Program-made: the position numbers and the translations under genes
Notes under the pieces: model-generated
Told to the model about the DNA's origin: nothing
What the model saw: the letters and a program-made list of their open reading frames with translations, nothing else
Databases searched by the model: none
Shown here: positions 26,337-37,950 of the stretch, piece by piece
Numbering within the stretch: the stretch's first letter is position 1
Layout: each line of letters opens with the position of its first letter
Origin: Verticillium longisporum
Lineage: Eukaryota; Ascomycota; Sordariomycetes; Glomerellales; Plectosphaerellaceae
Reading direction: 5' to 3'
DNA: 64,000 nucleotides
Assembly: GCA_019188255.1 (NCBI GenBank)
Contig: JAETXT010000002.1
Location: 4,030,001-4,094,000 of the forward strand

Positions 26337-26502
26337 AATTCATTAAGAGACTTAAATATATAAGAGACGAGGATAGGTATATAGTTACTATAGCTAAATT
26401 TAGTAATGGAGCTATATTTATAGCTTTGCCCCTATCTATTATAGCTTTACCCCTATTAGGCAGAGCAAATACCTAATAAGGGCCGAGCAAATACCCATCC
26501 TC
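26337..26502 (-). repeat. right terminal inverted repeat of the MULE
   Basis: Read on the reverse strand it begins GAGGATGGGTATTTGCTCGG and follows the left repeat for about 166 bp. The next plus-strand bases are the 9-bp target duplication AGTAAAATA. Confidence 0.8.
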
Positions 26503-26722
26503 AGTAAAATACTGTTGCCTGGAAGTCTAAAGCGAAGCCTAGCCAACTACAACATCGTCTGGACCCTTAATCTAGTCCTCGTATTTGCCAGGGCAACGAG
26601 GAACCCATTTCCCATTTCGTGACAAAGTCCTACCTTGCCAGGGGTTGAGCAATGGCGCGGAATGTAGCGCGGCCCTAAAAACCGATTGTTGTATCCCGAC
26701 TGCCGAAAGGGACGGCTGGCCT

Positions 26723-27057
26723 CATCCCTTTGAACCCGAAATTGATCTCAGGTACAAAAAAATATATACTAGAAGGACCTAGCTAACGTAGCAGAAATGA
26801 GGTTTACAGCCAACCAAATCGTAGACCTAGCCAATAGTACATCCACAATAAGCTATAGTACTACAGGACACCTAATGACATCAGGCGTACTAGGGTATAG
26901 AGTGAGGATCTTAAGTGGATTACGTGAGAATGAGGTAGGGCTCTAGGTACTGAGCAAGGTGGTAAAAGGTAGCGGCGCTAAGCCTGATTATGAAGGCGGT
27001 ATACGGCTTATGGGGCGCTTGCTTGTACCTGAGATCAATTTCGGGTTCAAAGGGATG
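26723..27057. repeat. perfect 34-bp inverted repeat with 267-bp spacer
   Basis: Arms 26723-26756 (starting CATCCCTTTGAACCCGAAAT) and 27024-27057 are exact reverse complements over 34 bases. Terminal inverted repeats of this length around a 335-bp unit resemble a MITE. The flanks offer only a possible CT dinucleotide duplication, so the nature of the unit is unsettled. Confidence 0.55.
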
Positions 27058-28605
27058 CTATTTCGAGAGCTTGGTACACAAGCTTTGAGGTCGACACACG
27101 GCGGGGGGCCGAACCCGCACCACCGGCTTCGGTATAAACTCTCCCTGACCTGGGGAGGTGCAGCGAGGGTGCACGATAAATGGATAGTTAGAGTTGCCAG
27201 ACTCTCGTACCCATGAGAGATTGTCAGGGAGGACGGGATATACATGTAGGACGACATTGGGCATGGATGGTTGTCGCTCAAACCCAGCTCCAGTCACCGA
27301 CGGGACCCCCCCCCCTTCTCCAAGAAAAAAGCCAAATCATTAAGTTTGTCATGGCCCGCAATTGAGCCAGGTGGTATGTACTTAGTTGGCTCACTGCACA
27401 GTTAGTTGAGAATGGTGCAGCCACTGGCAACGAGATTGTGGGGTCGGAAATTAATCATATATATTGACATCGACATCTTGAGTTGCAACCGACAAGGGAC
27501 AGCATGATGCGAGGCTGCATGAACGCGTCGCGTTCCAGAATGTCAAGCTTCTCAAGCTGACAATTACCTCCCTGCATGAGTTTACGAGACCCGGGCTTCC
27601 GTCAGTCAGATGCAACTAAGTCGTGACAACAAGAGTGGTGGGGGCCTCGTGGCTTCTGGAACGGAGATGAAGGTCCTGACGGGAGATCACATGTCGGGGT
27701 GGCGCTAGTTCACGGACTGCCTGAATAGGAGATATTTTGGTACGTAGCTGATATGATTCGGGTGGTCATGATTTCTTGCCAGTGTGGACGATGTCGCGGT
27801 TGCAGGCATCGTGCGCGCAAGATGCTGGGCGTGACTCAATCGCAATCAACGTTGGGGTCGCACTCTGATGATTCACCGAGTTCATTTCGCTCAAAGAAGA
27901 TGGGAGAGAGGAAGTGCCAGCCAGCCAGTGACCGCCCCCAAGGAACGCCGAAACAATGCGTGTCAACTCTGTGAATGGAGTCCGCCTCCACCAGTGGAGC
28001 AGTCTGATACTCCGAGGCTGAGTGAATGAACACAAAACAAGCTCAGGCGTCCCCGCAAGTCAGCCTCCCATCCAGTCGGAGCTCGTGACTGATCGAGTTG
28101 GGTTGATCGCCCAGTCCTACCGTACAGAGACATGCCACCACAGGAGGTGCAGCTCCTAGATCCTTACTGCTTTGGCTGTGTTGCCTGGCTGGTCTTGGTG
28201 GTGGTAGCAGCGCAGCTAGCCGCGTCATGTTGAGAAAAAGACCCAATACGAGATGAAGATCTTCCAGGGCGGCAACAGCAGGCGTTTGATAATTGACAGG
28301 ATGTCGTGTTGATCGAGGTTGGCCATATTGCGGATTGTCAAAATTCAGGAGCACCGGTCATTTCGGCCGTCCGGCACTTAGTTTAGCTGTCGGTTCAGCC
28401 TACATTGGATGTTTGTCGCCTCGGGGTGCAAGATGAAGGGCTGGCATTCCACTTCAGGAGTGGTCGCGTGCCTCGAAACGACATTCGCTCGTTCTGGGGC
28501 ACGAATGAATGCATGCATTGCGCGTACCTCCTCCGAGCTTCCGACGCGGTACCGCCAGCACCACGCACACAGTACCTACCTGACCTCAGTACAACCGTAC
28601 CACGA

Positions 28606-28684
28606 GCCACCGTACCACCGTACCACCGCACCACCGCACCACCGCACCACCGCACCACCGCACCACCGCACCACAGTACCACCG
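28606..28684 (+). repeat. 8-bp minisatellite (ACCACCGY)n
   Basis: About nine tandem units of ACCACCGC/ACCACCGT. The period is not a multiple of three, and all frames give low-complexity His/Thr/Pro repeats, so the frames crossing it are not taken as genes. Confidence 0.85.
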
Positions 28685-29976
28685 ATCTACTCGACTCGGG
28701 TGCTGGGATTGGGTCGGGTTGGTTTGGTTGGAAGTGAGCTGGAACCGGGTTTGGGAAGTCTGGGTCCCATACTCTTGGCGATCCACGCGATCGGGGCCAA
28801 ACGCAATGCTAAATGATCCTAACGTGACGACGAGCCACAGCCGAAGACGGGGAGATCTGGCAGGAGCGTGCCTGCCTTGTCAGCATCCTCCCGTCTCGAC
28901 CGATCGGTCAGTGGGAGAAAAGGAAAGGGGCCTGCTCAAGAGACGAATTCTGCTGGTTGCTTGTTCACTGCAAACGGGTATTGGATCCTCCTCGGCCCAG
29001 GTGCAAATGTTCGTATTACGACATTTTCGTGTGGTCCACTTGGCCCAGGGTCCCGACTAATGTGTGTGTGTGTCGTATTGCGCCCTGCCGAAGCCCCTGA
29101 CAGGACGCTGCAGGGGGGCGAGATCAGCCTGGCATGGATTAGCTCGACGCTGGCAGCTTGATCAGGGTGGCGCTGCCACTCCACGTTGAGAAGGTCCCAG
29201 CTGGTCGACTTGCTGCTGCCTTGGTGGCGCTGGCGGACCGGGACTGACACGCCTCACCTAACACGGGCTCTCCGCAGACGGCAGGCACTATGCCCATCCA
29301 TTTCAGCGATCCCATCAAGCCCATCCGCCCAAGTCCGCTCCTGTAACACTAGGTACCCGGTCGACTAGCGCCCAAGCTGATCTGTGCGCTCGCGTCTGTC
29401 CACACAAGGCCATGAGATCATCATTAGCACACGATCAATGGAGAACAGGGGGCAGGGTGTGTGCGTGTTGTGTGTCCCTGTTTTGGAGGGGTGGACAGCC
29501 AGTACTAGTGACCCAGGAATGGAGGAAGGTTTACGAAGGGGGACAGGGCCGAACTTTGATGGAAGAAAGAAGGCCGCGTAGGGTCACACGAAAGGCAAGA
29601 AAGGAAGGGCAGGCTAGCCTGCGGTAAGACAAAGGCACGCGAGCACCTTCTGCTACTGCTGCTGGCTGGTGCGGCTCCCTTTACTGTGAATGAACACCGG
29701 CACTGCCTTCCCGCTGCCTACTGGCGCGCCGCTGCCAATCCATCCATCCCATCAGCTCACCTCAGTCCACAGCCTAGATCTGGTCTGGCCTGGTGTGCAT
29801 CTGTGCATCTAGATAGATCTGCTTTCTTCCCCCTTCTCTTGTTTGCTCCTTCCACCTACCTCCTCTCTCCTGCTCCTGCGTTCTCACCGCGACCCAGGCA
29901 CGACCGACTAAAAGTTCTCCTTTTCCTTCCTTTCCCGCCTTCGTTCGGTCTGCCTGCCACCCTACTCGCGTGTCTG

Positions 29977-30032
29977 TTTCCTGACTGGCAAATTCCTGAC
30001 TGGCAGTTTCCTGACTGGCAGTTTCCTGGCTC
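29977..30032 (+). repeat. 15-bp direct repeats in a 5' leader
   Basis: TTCCTGACTGGCAGT and variants repeat about 3.5 times roughly 60 bp upstream of the sulfatase-fold gene's start codon, probably in its untranslated leader. Confidence 0.7.
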
Positions 30033-30086
30033 TGGCAATCGCATTTCCTGCTCTGAATCCATGGATGACTTTCAGGTCCTGTCACC

Positions 30087-33000
30087 ATGCACCTACCGGT
30101 CGTTTCCTTGCTCTTTGCCGCCCTCTGCACGTCTCTCTTCTTCACCAAGCTGATTCTGCTTCTCATCCACGCGCCCACCATCCCCGTGGCTTCGACCCTC
30201 TTCTACCTGCCGACCTTTTTTCTACCCGACTTTCTCGTCATATGCGTCGCCAGATTGGCTCTTCGTCGGGAAAAGGGCCGTCTGTCGTTGATCGCGTGTG
30301 TTGTCGGATCTTTGCTGACGTAGGTTCCTCCCTCAGCTCTCTGCCCCGCTTATCGGGGGAGCGCGCGCGCGCACTCGCATACCCCCGTCCCGCCCCCCCC
30401 TATCTCCCATCCTTCGAGCGACAAGCCGCCCGCACCCTTGCCTTTGCTTTTGCCCCTATCCCCATCCCAGCCATGCCGGCCAAGTCTGACATTTGCTTAG
30501 CGTCGTGGTGGTTGGAGCCGCATCATCCACCCTAGGTTTCTTCTATGAGACAGGCAGCGAGCTCGAATGGCACTCGGCCGCCACCTTCGCATTCGAGAAG
30601 GAAGCCAGAGATGTCTTGCTCAGCGGTCTCCTGCCAGTCACGGCATCCGCCCTGTTCATTCTCTCCATTGCGTGGTTCACCCATCAAATCCTTTACAAAG
30701 TCGCCGGGGACTTCCTGATTGAAGCTGGCTACTGTGTGGTTTGCGGTATGCTCTCAAGAAACATTGTGGTGGATCAATCCGTCTTTGCTAATCGCCAAAA
30801 CCCAGCCTGCAAGCAGTTTCTGAAACCACGCCAGGTCCAGGATGTCGAGAAGAACGCCGAATCGAGCCGCAGCATGCTGCGCAATGGCGAGGGCGAGGAC
30901 AACAACGGACAGCAACCCAATGCGCCCGCCGACATCGATAGCGACGACAGCGACGATTGGGGCAACCCTCCCGAACTACGGGAAACCAAGTCTTCCCGAT
31001 CCCGCTCGAGATCCCGTTCTCCCCAATCGCAATCCCGACCTTCACGCATGCCTTCGTGGAGGCTCAAGGCTGCAGCACTAGGCTTTTTGGCCTTCGCCAT
31101 AATCTTACGACCGCACAAGCCCTTCGACCACATGTCTGTCACGCTCCCCGTCGCCATGCTCGATATGTTTTCTTTCGGCGGCCCCCTCGGCACAGCTGCA
31201 TGGGGGCCGGACACCATGGCCTGAACAACTGGCCCTTACCCGAGTTGACGGAGGAGTCTCGGTGGAAGATGCCCAAGGGTAACTTTAAGGGCTGGGCACC
31301 TGGTGATAACAGCCCCATGGCCGATGCTTACCAGCACCGAATCGTTGACTGGGTCATCGAGTCGATGCCAAGCGGATTCCTTAGATGGGACCGCGCAAGG
31401 TGGAGGGATCACGGCCCACCACCTCCTCACGCTCACGATCATGGCCCGCCTGGCCATGACTTACCTGGGCATCCTCCGCCTCCTCCGCCGCCCGGATGCC
31501 CGCCTCCAGATATCCAGCAGTCATTCTACAACCCTGTAGATGATCCTCTACGGATCACGAACCTCAACGACGACATCCTTAAGCCGTTGAAAGACAGCCT
31601 CGACAAGGACGAAGTCAAGATCAAACATGTGGTCTTTATTCTCATGGAAAGTCTGCGCTCTGAGGTCTTCCCAATACGACCGAACACCAGCTTCCACGAC
31701 ATGATTGTGGAAGCTAACGAGGAGGAGATGAGGGATGAGATCAAACTTCGATTGGCCCAGATGACTCCCAACATCGCAAAGATTACAGGATACACGGAAG
31801 ACTTCGAAGGGTTTGAAACGCCAGCAGTGTCCTGGGCAGGCCCGTCCCAGCCCGGTTACGGAGGCATCAACGTGCTTGGAGCGCTGACGAGCAGCACCAT
31901 GTCCACGAAGAGCTACTCAGCCAATCTGTGTGGCACGTGGCCCATGGCTGTGGAAAAGTTCGACGAGGCCGACACCGACGCCTATCAACCGTGTCTCCCC
32001 CAAATCCTTGATCTCTTCAACCGAGACAAAGACGGCAATGGCAAACCCGATCCTGCAAGCGATTTCCGCCAGCAAAAGTGGCGTCCCGCACTGTTCGAAG
32101 CAATGACGGAGACCTTTGACAGGCAGGATAAGTTTGACAAGAAGATTGGATTCCAACATATTGTGGCCGAGAAACAACTCAAGGCAGACAAGTCGCGGTA
32201 CAAGCCGCTCGAGCCACTTTACGAAAAGGTCAACTACTTTGGCTTTGCCGAGCCCGTCCTCGTCCCCTACCTGAAGGACTATATCAACGAGACGGCGGTC
32301 AATAACGAGCGCATGTTCATGATGCACTTTACCAGCTCGACCCACCATCCCTGGGTCACTCCGAAGGCTTGGAACACGACCGATTATTTCGAAAGCAAGG
32401 GCATCAAACACCGGGATCTGAACAAGTTCCTCCAGACCATCAACTACCACGATGCTTGGATGGGCAATTTAATGCAGCTTTTTGAGGAGACAGGCATTGC
32501 CAATGAAACTCTCGTTGTGTTTGCAGGCGACCACGGCCAGGCCTTCAAGGAGGACTGCAAGAAGCAGGGTACCTTTGAGAACGGCCACATCAGCAACCAC
32601 CGCATTCCCATCGTCTTCTCTCATCCCCACCTACCCCGGATAGAGTACGAGGCCAACGCGACTTCCCTGTCCATCCTCCCTACGATCTTGGACCTTCTTA
32701 TTAATACTGGATCTCTCAACAAGCATGATAGCAGCGTCGCATCTGACCTCGTGCACGATTATGAGGGTCAGTCCCTCATTCGACCCTACAAGGCGGCGGA
32801 CAATGGCCGCCGCGCGTGGAACTTCTCCATCGTCAACTCGGGAGCTGGCATGCTCTCCATCACCTCGGCAGACACTACTTGGCGACTACTCCTGCCCCTC
32901 GTGGAGACTTTTGAGTACAAAATGTCCGACCTACAGACAGACCCAACTGAGCAGGATGTGCTTTCGGCCTGGTCGCTGAAGAGCCTGGCCAGTGCCGTGC

Positions 33001-33101
33001 GAAAGAAGCACGGGGAAAGCGCTGCTGATTGGGTGAAAGAGGCTGAAACCGTCGCGCAATGGTGGATGAAGGAACGGCGGCGCCTCTGGAGGCACTCTTG
33101 A
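30087..33101 (+). CDS. membrane sulfatase-fold protein, LTA synthase-like
   Basis: Exon 1 30087-30319 is joined over intron 30320-30500 (donor GTAGGT, branch CTGAC, acceptor TTAG). A second, 60-nt intron 30746-30805 (GTATGC, GCTAAT, CCCAG) is in frame. The N-terminal part has several hydrophobic segments (LLFAALCTSLFFTKLILLLI; VVVVGAASSTLGFF; LPVTASALFILSIAWF), then a Ser/Arg-rich acidic linker and a final membrane segment. The C-terminal 490 residues are an alkaline-phosphatase/sulfatase-type domain (PF00884): HVVFILMESLRSEVFP (metal-binding Glu), NLCGTWPM (nucleophile region), FTSSTHHPW and VFAGDHGQAF (Asp-His pair). This is the plan of phosphoglycerol transferases such as LtaS; fungal substrates are unknown. 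Near 31186-31197 the frame must shift by one base, between FGGPLG and SCMGAGHHGLNNW, to join the two halves: probably a missing base, less likely an unrecognised intron. Confidence 0.75.
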
Positions 33102-33596
33102 GAGGAATAGAAGATAGAGAGCGGAAAATGATTTGTTTACATGTTCAATGCACGCGCTGCGATACTCCGGTGATGGCTGTCAAAGTAGGAGATTTCCAGC
33201 AGCATATCGAAGCTTCGCATTGCGAGCGATTCCAGTCAGGGAACCGCCGCATCACCGCATGGCCAGTGGCCAGGACATGTGAAGAGCAGAAACCATGTAC
33301 CAGGCATCGCCCATGGCAAACACAGAACAAACGAACGCCTTGGCTTTGTTCGCTAACCTGTACTCACTCTTTCCAGGCGCCGATGATGCATCTCCGCGAG
33401 CGCTTACCCCGCTTCCGTCCGTCACCTAGCGCGCTGTGGTAGTGGTGTGAACCAGCTGGGTTCCCCATATTCTTCGACCGGGTAGACGAATCTCAAGGCA
33501 CTTTCCCCCCCTGCTGCCATTTGTTCAAGCAAGAAAATGGCATATTCGCCACTACACCGACATAGATTTGCATCTGGCGTTGTATGAGAACCAGAA
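33102..33596. other. spacer / promoter of the bZIP gene
   Basis: 495 bases with no convincing gene. It holds the terminator of the sulfatase-fold gene and the promoter of the regulator. Confidence 0.5.
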
Positions 33597-35186
33597 ATGG
33601 CTCCTAGCCCCGAGGGGAACGATGTTGCCGCCCGCCGTGCCAAGAAGCGCGAGCTCGACCGCCGGTCCCAGCGCGCGGCGAGAGAGCGGACACGGACTCG
33701 CATTGCGCATCTAGAGGCCACCGTTCAGGCCATGGCGCAGCAGGAATCGAGCGGTACCATCGCAAGTCTCATGGAGCAGCTCGTCGAAACGAGACGCCAG
33801 AGGGATGATCTGTCGAGGTTGGTCTCGTCGATCGAGACGAGCGTTCACGCCCACCGGGAAGCTGAGAGAGTCGCTGCGGAGGGCGCCGAACAACCGCGGC
33901 CGTCTGAAAGCAACACGGTTGGGGAGCAGTGGCCCGGAATGGACGAGTCGTCTCTCCTGCAGACGCAGGACCTGCCGATGGAGATGCTCTCACCAAGCGC
34001 CATCATGGACCTGACGCCCCTTCCGTCCGGTGACGTCTTTGGTCTCCCTACTGCTGACTTTCTGGATCCCATACCCTCCCCAGAAGCTGACTCGCTTCGA
34101 CATGGTGAGCTTGCCGAATTTGAGGGACCCCGGGTTCCTGAATTCGTCATTGTGCCAGAACCGGACAAGCCATGCGACTGCACTTCGCCTGATGCGCTAC
34201 CAGGTCGGCCCCCGTCTTCCAACCACAGCATTTGGCGCACGGCCAACGAGGCCCTCAGCAGTCCAGGGCTTCTGCCCGTCCAGACCTCGCGGCACGAAGA
34301 CGGCTTCGGCGAGGACATTCCAGTTCAGGTCATCTTGGAAGGTTGGGACGCGGTCGAGAGCGCCCGAAATGTGCCGCCGCTGTGGAGAAAGCTACGCAGG
34401 ACAGACGAGCTTCAGTTCAGCAGCTGTGGTAAGGTGGAGCGGTTGGCGATACTGTTGCTGATGCATACACTTCTGAGATACCAAGCGGAGCCCACGGCGG
34501 ATCAGTATGCGAAACTGCCGCCGTGGTATCTGAGCAGGTGAGTTGTTTTCCTGAAGCTGGCCTTCAAACTGCTCTCTCTTCTTCTGTTGGACATGGAGCT
34601 AACCCGAAAAGACCGTCTCAGGCATTGCCGCACTCTTCGGCCATTGACTTTTTTGTGTGGTAATGCAATTTATCCCTCTCCTCGCAAGAAAAGAAAAACA
34701 AAGGCACAAAAACGGGGATGGAAGTCACGATTGTATGCTAAGTTTGATCCCAGGCCCGGCGTCAGAGAGCGCTTCGTATTCTCGCAGCACCAGTACTGCT
34801 CCGACTTTTTCTGGAAGGTGTTCGCGGACAACTTTCGGCTGTTGTGGCCGTTTGAGCTGCGGGACTGTTACAGGAGGAACCTGCGGACAGGGCTGTATAG
34901 CATCTCGCCCGACTTTTCCGAACGTATACGTGATATTCAGGCCTGGGCGATGGCGCCGGACTTTTTCGTGCACTTTCCGGAGATGTATGCGGACATTCCC
35001 GTCTTTCATTCGGTTCCAGCAAGTGTGCCGTCGTGTTGGAGCGTAGGGCGGTCGAACGAAGGGCAGAGTTCTCGGCGCCTCAAGGCGATTGACTATCAGG
35101 ACGGGGATGAAGGCGAGGGTGCTCAGGGTGACGGGCAATTCGTCCGTGAGCAAAATTTGCAGAGGGGGGCGAGTCTTTGGCTATGA
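33597..35186 (+). CDS. bZIP transcription factor with DUF3425 domain
   Basis: Three exons, 33597-34537, 34612-34659 and 34754-35186, giving 473 aa. Intron 1 has GTGAGT, CTAAC and AG; intron 2 has GTAATG, GCTAAG and CCCAG; both keep frame (AG|A, TG|G). Residues about 12-40 form the basic region (AKKRELDRRSQRAARERTRT) running into a short leucine zipper (IAHLEATVQAM) and a further coiled-coil stretch. The C-terminal third is DUF3425 (PF11905): SAIDFFVWPGVRERF across exons 2 and 3, FFWKVFADNFRLLWPFEL and FPEMYADIPVFHSVP. It should be a nuclear DNA-binding regulator. bZIP/DUF3425 proteins often control stress, nutrient or metabolite genes; the permeases downstream are possible targets, but that is inference. 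The frame is intact. Confidence 0.88.
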
Positions 35187-36048
35187 TACGAGAATACGCG
35201 ATGCCTGGTCGGCATGTAGTATGAATCCATCATCTTGAGATACTTTGGTCGCATGGGCCTTGGACACCAGTGCACATACAAGCAGACCACAGGTTTAGAA
35301 AGGACGTGTACAAGGATGCTCATGCTTTGAGATTACTCTTGTTTTAAGTTACGACTCAATTGTGAGTGGTTGACGATATCATCAGCTCCCATGAACACTT
35401 CTACAAAGGCGCCATTACGCCGAATGAGGCGGCCGCTTACCGAAGGCCGTTGATCGATATACGCTCTGCAACCATTAGCAGCCTTGAGCTTCAGAGCCAG
35501 CATGATATTCAGAGATAATTTCACATACGAAACTCTAGACCATCATTCGTGGAGGCTCCCCGCACGATGCGGGTGAAGAGACGCGAGGTTGGCGCCGGCT
35601 CTGAGTGTTTCTTGGCCCTACCCCGCCGCACCATAGCACATACGAACAGACATCATTGGTCGCCACGACGAGCATTCTCATCCCTTGGCATGACTCTGGC
35701 GCGCTGACTCCGTGGCAGAACGCAATGACTGCTCGAGACACGTCTAGACAGTTGGTTCCAGGCGATGGCGGCTCTGACAACCAACATTCAATGGTTATCC
35801 CCCGCAAGCTACCCCATGCTTTCCCCAGAGCTACCCCGCAACATGAGATGATTTGACGATCTCATGGACTGTTTCGTAGCTATGATGTTCAACTAATGGT
35901 GAAGATTGTCTTGGCGGTTGACCTACAAAAGAAATGGCCATCCCAACCGCATTCTCGGGACTGCAGATCACACAAGTGCACTGCTGCTTGACAACAGAGA
36001 ACCAGCACTCGCATTTTCCTCATCCAACGCAACCGCAACTCTACTGCC
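35187..36048. other. spacer, no gene recognised
   Basis: 860 bases with no recognisable gene, RNA or repeat. It includes the promoter of the following permease. Confidence 0.5.
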
Positions 36049-37950
36049 ATGGCGGCGCAACAAGCTCCAGATGGCCTTCGCACGCGCCATTCCGATGAAG
36101 AGTCGGGTAACTACCGGGTCGAAGAAAAGCTTGAAGGTTCTGCGCATGTGGAAGATGCTGAGAAAAAGGATATTGCCGCTGTCAGCACGCATGGCTTAAG
36201 TCCAGAAGAACAGAAGAAAGTCATGTACGTATTGTCAATGACCCATGCAAGGGTTGGGAATTGCAGCTGACGGACGACATCGTAGCCGACGCATCGACGT
36301 TCGACTACTCCCAATCCTCGGTCTCATGTATTCAATCTCGCTGATCGATCGCACAAATCTGGGCCTAGCTCTCGTTGCTGGCCTCCAGGAAGACCTGGGA
36401 CTTCACATTGGCAATCGATATACTGTTATTGTCATGGTGTTCTTCGTAGCCTATACTATATGTAAGGAAGCCCTCCGTCGCCTTATCGAGTGACGCTCTG
36501 CTGACGTGTTTTTAGTCTGTTTGAAATTCCTAGTGTAAGTGCTGAAGAGCATAGCGCAACGACTCTGAACTAATTCCTCAGAACCTCATTCTTCCTCGTG
36601 CTGGTCCAGCAAATTGGCTTGCCTTTCTCGGTGTTGGCTTCGGCTCCGTCCTACTCGGTATGGGGTTCACGAAACACTGGGGGACCATGGCCCTCTGCAG
36701 AGCGCTTCTGGGTGTACTAGAAGCGGGCTTCCTACCGGGTAAATGAACTTCTTTTGCGCAAATCACCAGCAACTGGTGCTGACAGTTTCAGGTTGCACAT
36801 ATCTCATTACATGTTGGTATACCCGTTTTGAGGTTGGAAAGCGACTGTCGGGATTCTGGATCATGTCCGTTGTCCTCAGTGCCTTTTCAGCCATCTTTGC
36901 CTATGTTCTTGCTTTGCTCGACGGCAAAGGCGGGCTCGCTGGTTGGAGCTGTAAGTATTTTATCACTCTCAAGGTCATCATTGAGACGGTTACTCACGCC
37001 ACCAGGGATCTTCATTATTGAAGGTGCAATCACTATCGTTGTCTGCGGATTCGGCTGGTTCATCATTATCGATTTCCCAACAAAGGCCGGCAAGTTCCTC
37101 AAGCCAGCCGAGCAGGCATTCGTCATCGAGCGCATCAACAATGACAGGGGCGACGCCGAGGAAGACGATGTCAACGCCCGCAAGATCTTGAAACATCTCA
37201 AAGACTGGAAGTTGTACTTTTGGGCCTTCAACCTCATGTCCTCGACCCTGCCAGGCTACGCTTACTCGTACTTCCTACCCATCATCCTCCGGAACGGCAT
37301 GGGCTTCAGTCGCACCAACTCGATGCTTCTCAGCGCCCCGCCGTATCTCCTTGCCGCCATCATGGCCTTCGTGTCCGGCTGGCTCGGCGACAAGTACAAG
37401 ATCCGCGGACCGATCATCGCTGTGCATCAGGCGATCACTGCTGTGGGCATGCTGATTACCGTCTACGCCAAGTCGAACGCCGCTCGTTACTTTGGCGCGT
37501 TTCTTGGTAGGTCCTACCCGTGACAGATCCGCTTCACCGCCGCGGGGTATCTATTCCAGCAATCATTAATATGTCGCAGGCATCGGCTTTTTGCAGTTCT
37601 GCGTTCCCGGCGTTCTTACGTTCCAGGCCAACAACATTACGTCTCACTCTAAGAGAGCCGTGGCTTCAGCAACGTGTCTCATTGGTGGCGGTGTCGGAGG
37701 CATCATCTCAAGTGTGGCCTTCATGGCGGAAGAGAGCCCCGCACTATACCGTGAGTTCTCCTGCTTTCTGACTCAGCTTTCTCAACCTAATCGTGACCGA
37801 CAGACTGGTGTGTGGACCACGTTCGGCATTTCAATGACCAGTATCTGCATGATCATCATCATGGATCTGTACTTTTGGCGGCTCAATAAGGGTGTGAAGG
37901 CAGGGACTCGTCTGAACGAAGGCATGGCAGGGTGGTTCTATACGCTTTAA
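36049..37950 (+). CDS. MFS permease, DAL5/allantoate-nicotinate (ACS) family
   Basis: About eight exons: 36049-36224, 36286-36461, 36516-36534, 36582-36738, 36792-36950, 37006-37506, 37580-37750 and the terminal exon to 37950. The cytosolic N-terminus is followed by RRIDVRLLPILGLMYSISLI and DRTNLGLA, the signature opening of anion:cation symporters. Later features are LILPRAGPANWLAFLGVGFG, RALLGVLEAGFLPG, CTYLITCWYTRFEVGKRLSG, the loop FPTKAGKFLKPAEQAFVIER, the C-domain GYAYSYFLPIILRNGMGFS, and a tail ending NEGMAGWFYTL. Twelve membrane spans are expected; substrates in the family are allantoate, nicotinate, pantothenate and small organic anions. Two junctions are out of phase by one or two bases: exon 2 into the 19-base exon 3 (IPS), and the last intron (37751-37803), which reads through in frame if unspliced. 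This may reflect sequencing indels or a miscalled site. Confidence 0.8.

Larger units (their letters stand above)
7615..26502. mobile_element. Mutator-like (MULE) DNA transposon, RIP-degraded, host of nested insertions
   Basis: The whole 18.9-kb AT island is bounded by long inverted repeats (7615-7781 and 26337-26502) and flanked on both sides by the identical 9-mer AGTAAAATA (7606-7614 and 26503-26511). Long terminal inverted repeats plus a 9-bp target duplication are the hallmarks of Mutator-like elements. Removing the Fot/pogo copy (10927-12785) and the copia complex (12875-25777) leaves about 4.1 kb, a normal size for an autonomous MULE. What remains (7782-10924, 12788-12869, 25783-26336) is saturated with TpA and stop codons and has almost no CpA or TpG, as expected after RIP. 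I could not identify transposase motifs, so the superfamily rests on the ends and the target duplication. Confidence 0.65.
26512..30086. other. spacer with an inverted repeat and a minisatellite, no gene recognised
   Basis: 3.6 kb of normal-composition DNA right of the island. Open frames are short and overlap the repeats listed separately. The last 300 bases are a pyrimidine-rich leader and promoter region for the following gene. Confidence 0.5.

Noticed and set aside
26501..26513. Palindrome CAGTAAAATACTG at the right island border
   Set aside because: Better explained by the 9-bp target duplication AGTAAAATA, which has an exact partner at the left border; the palindrome is not found there.
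28405..28816. Overlapping 110-135-aa frames rich in His, Thr and Pro
   Set aside because: They are translations of the 8-bp minisatellite in several frames, without codon bias or homology.
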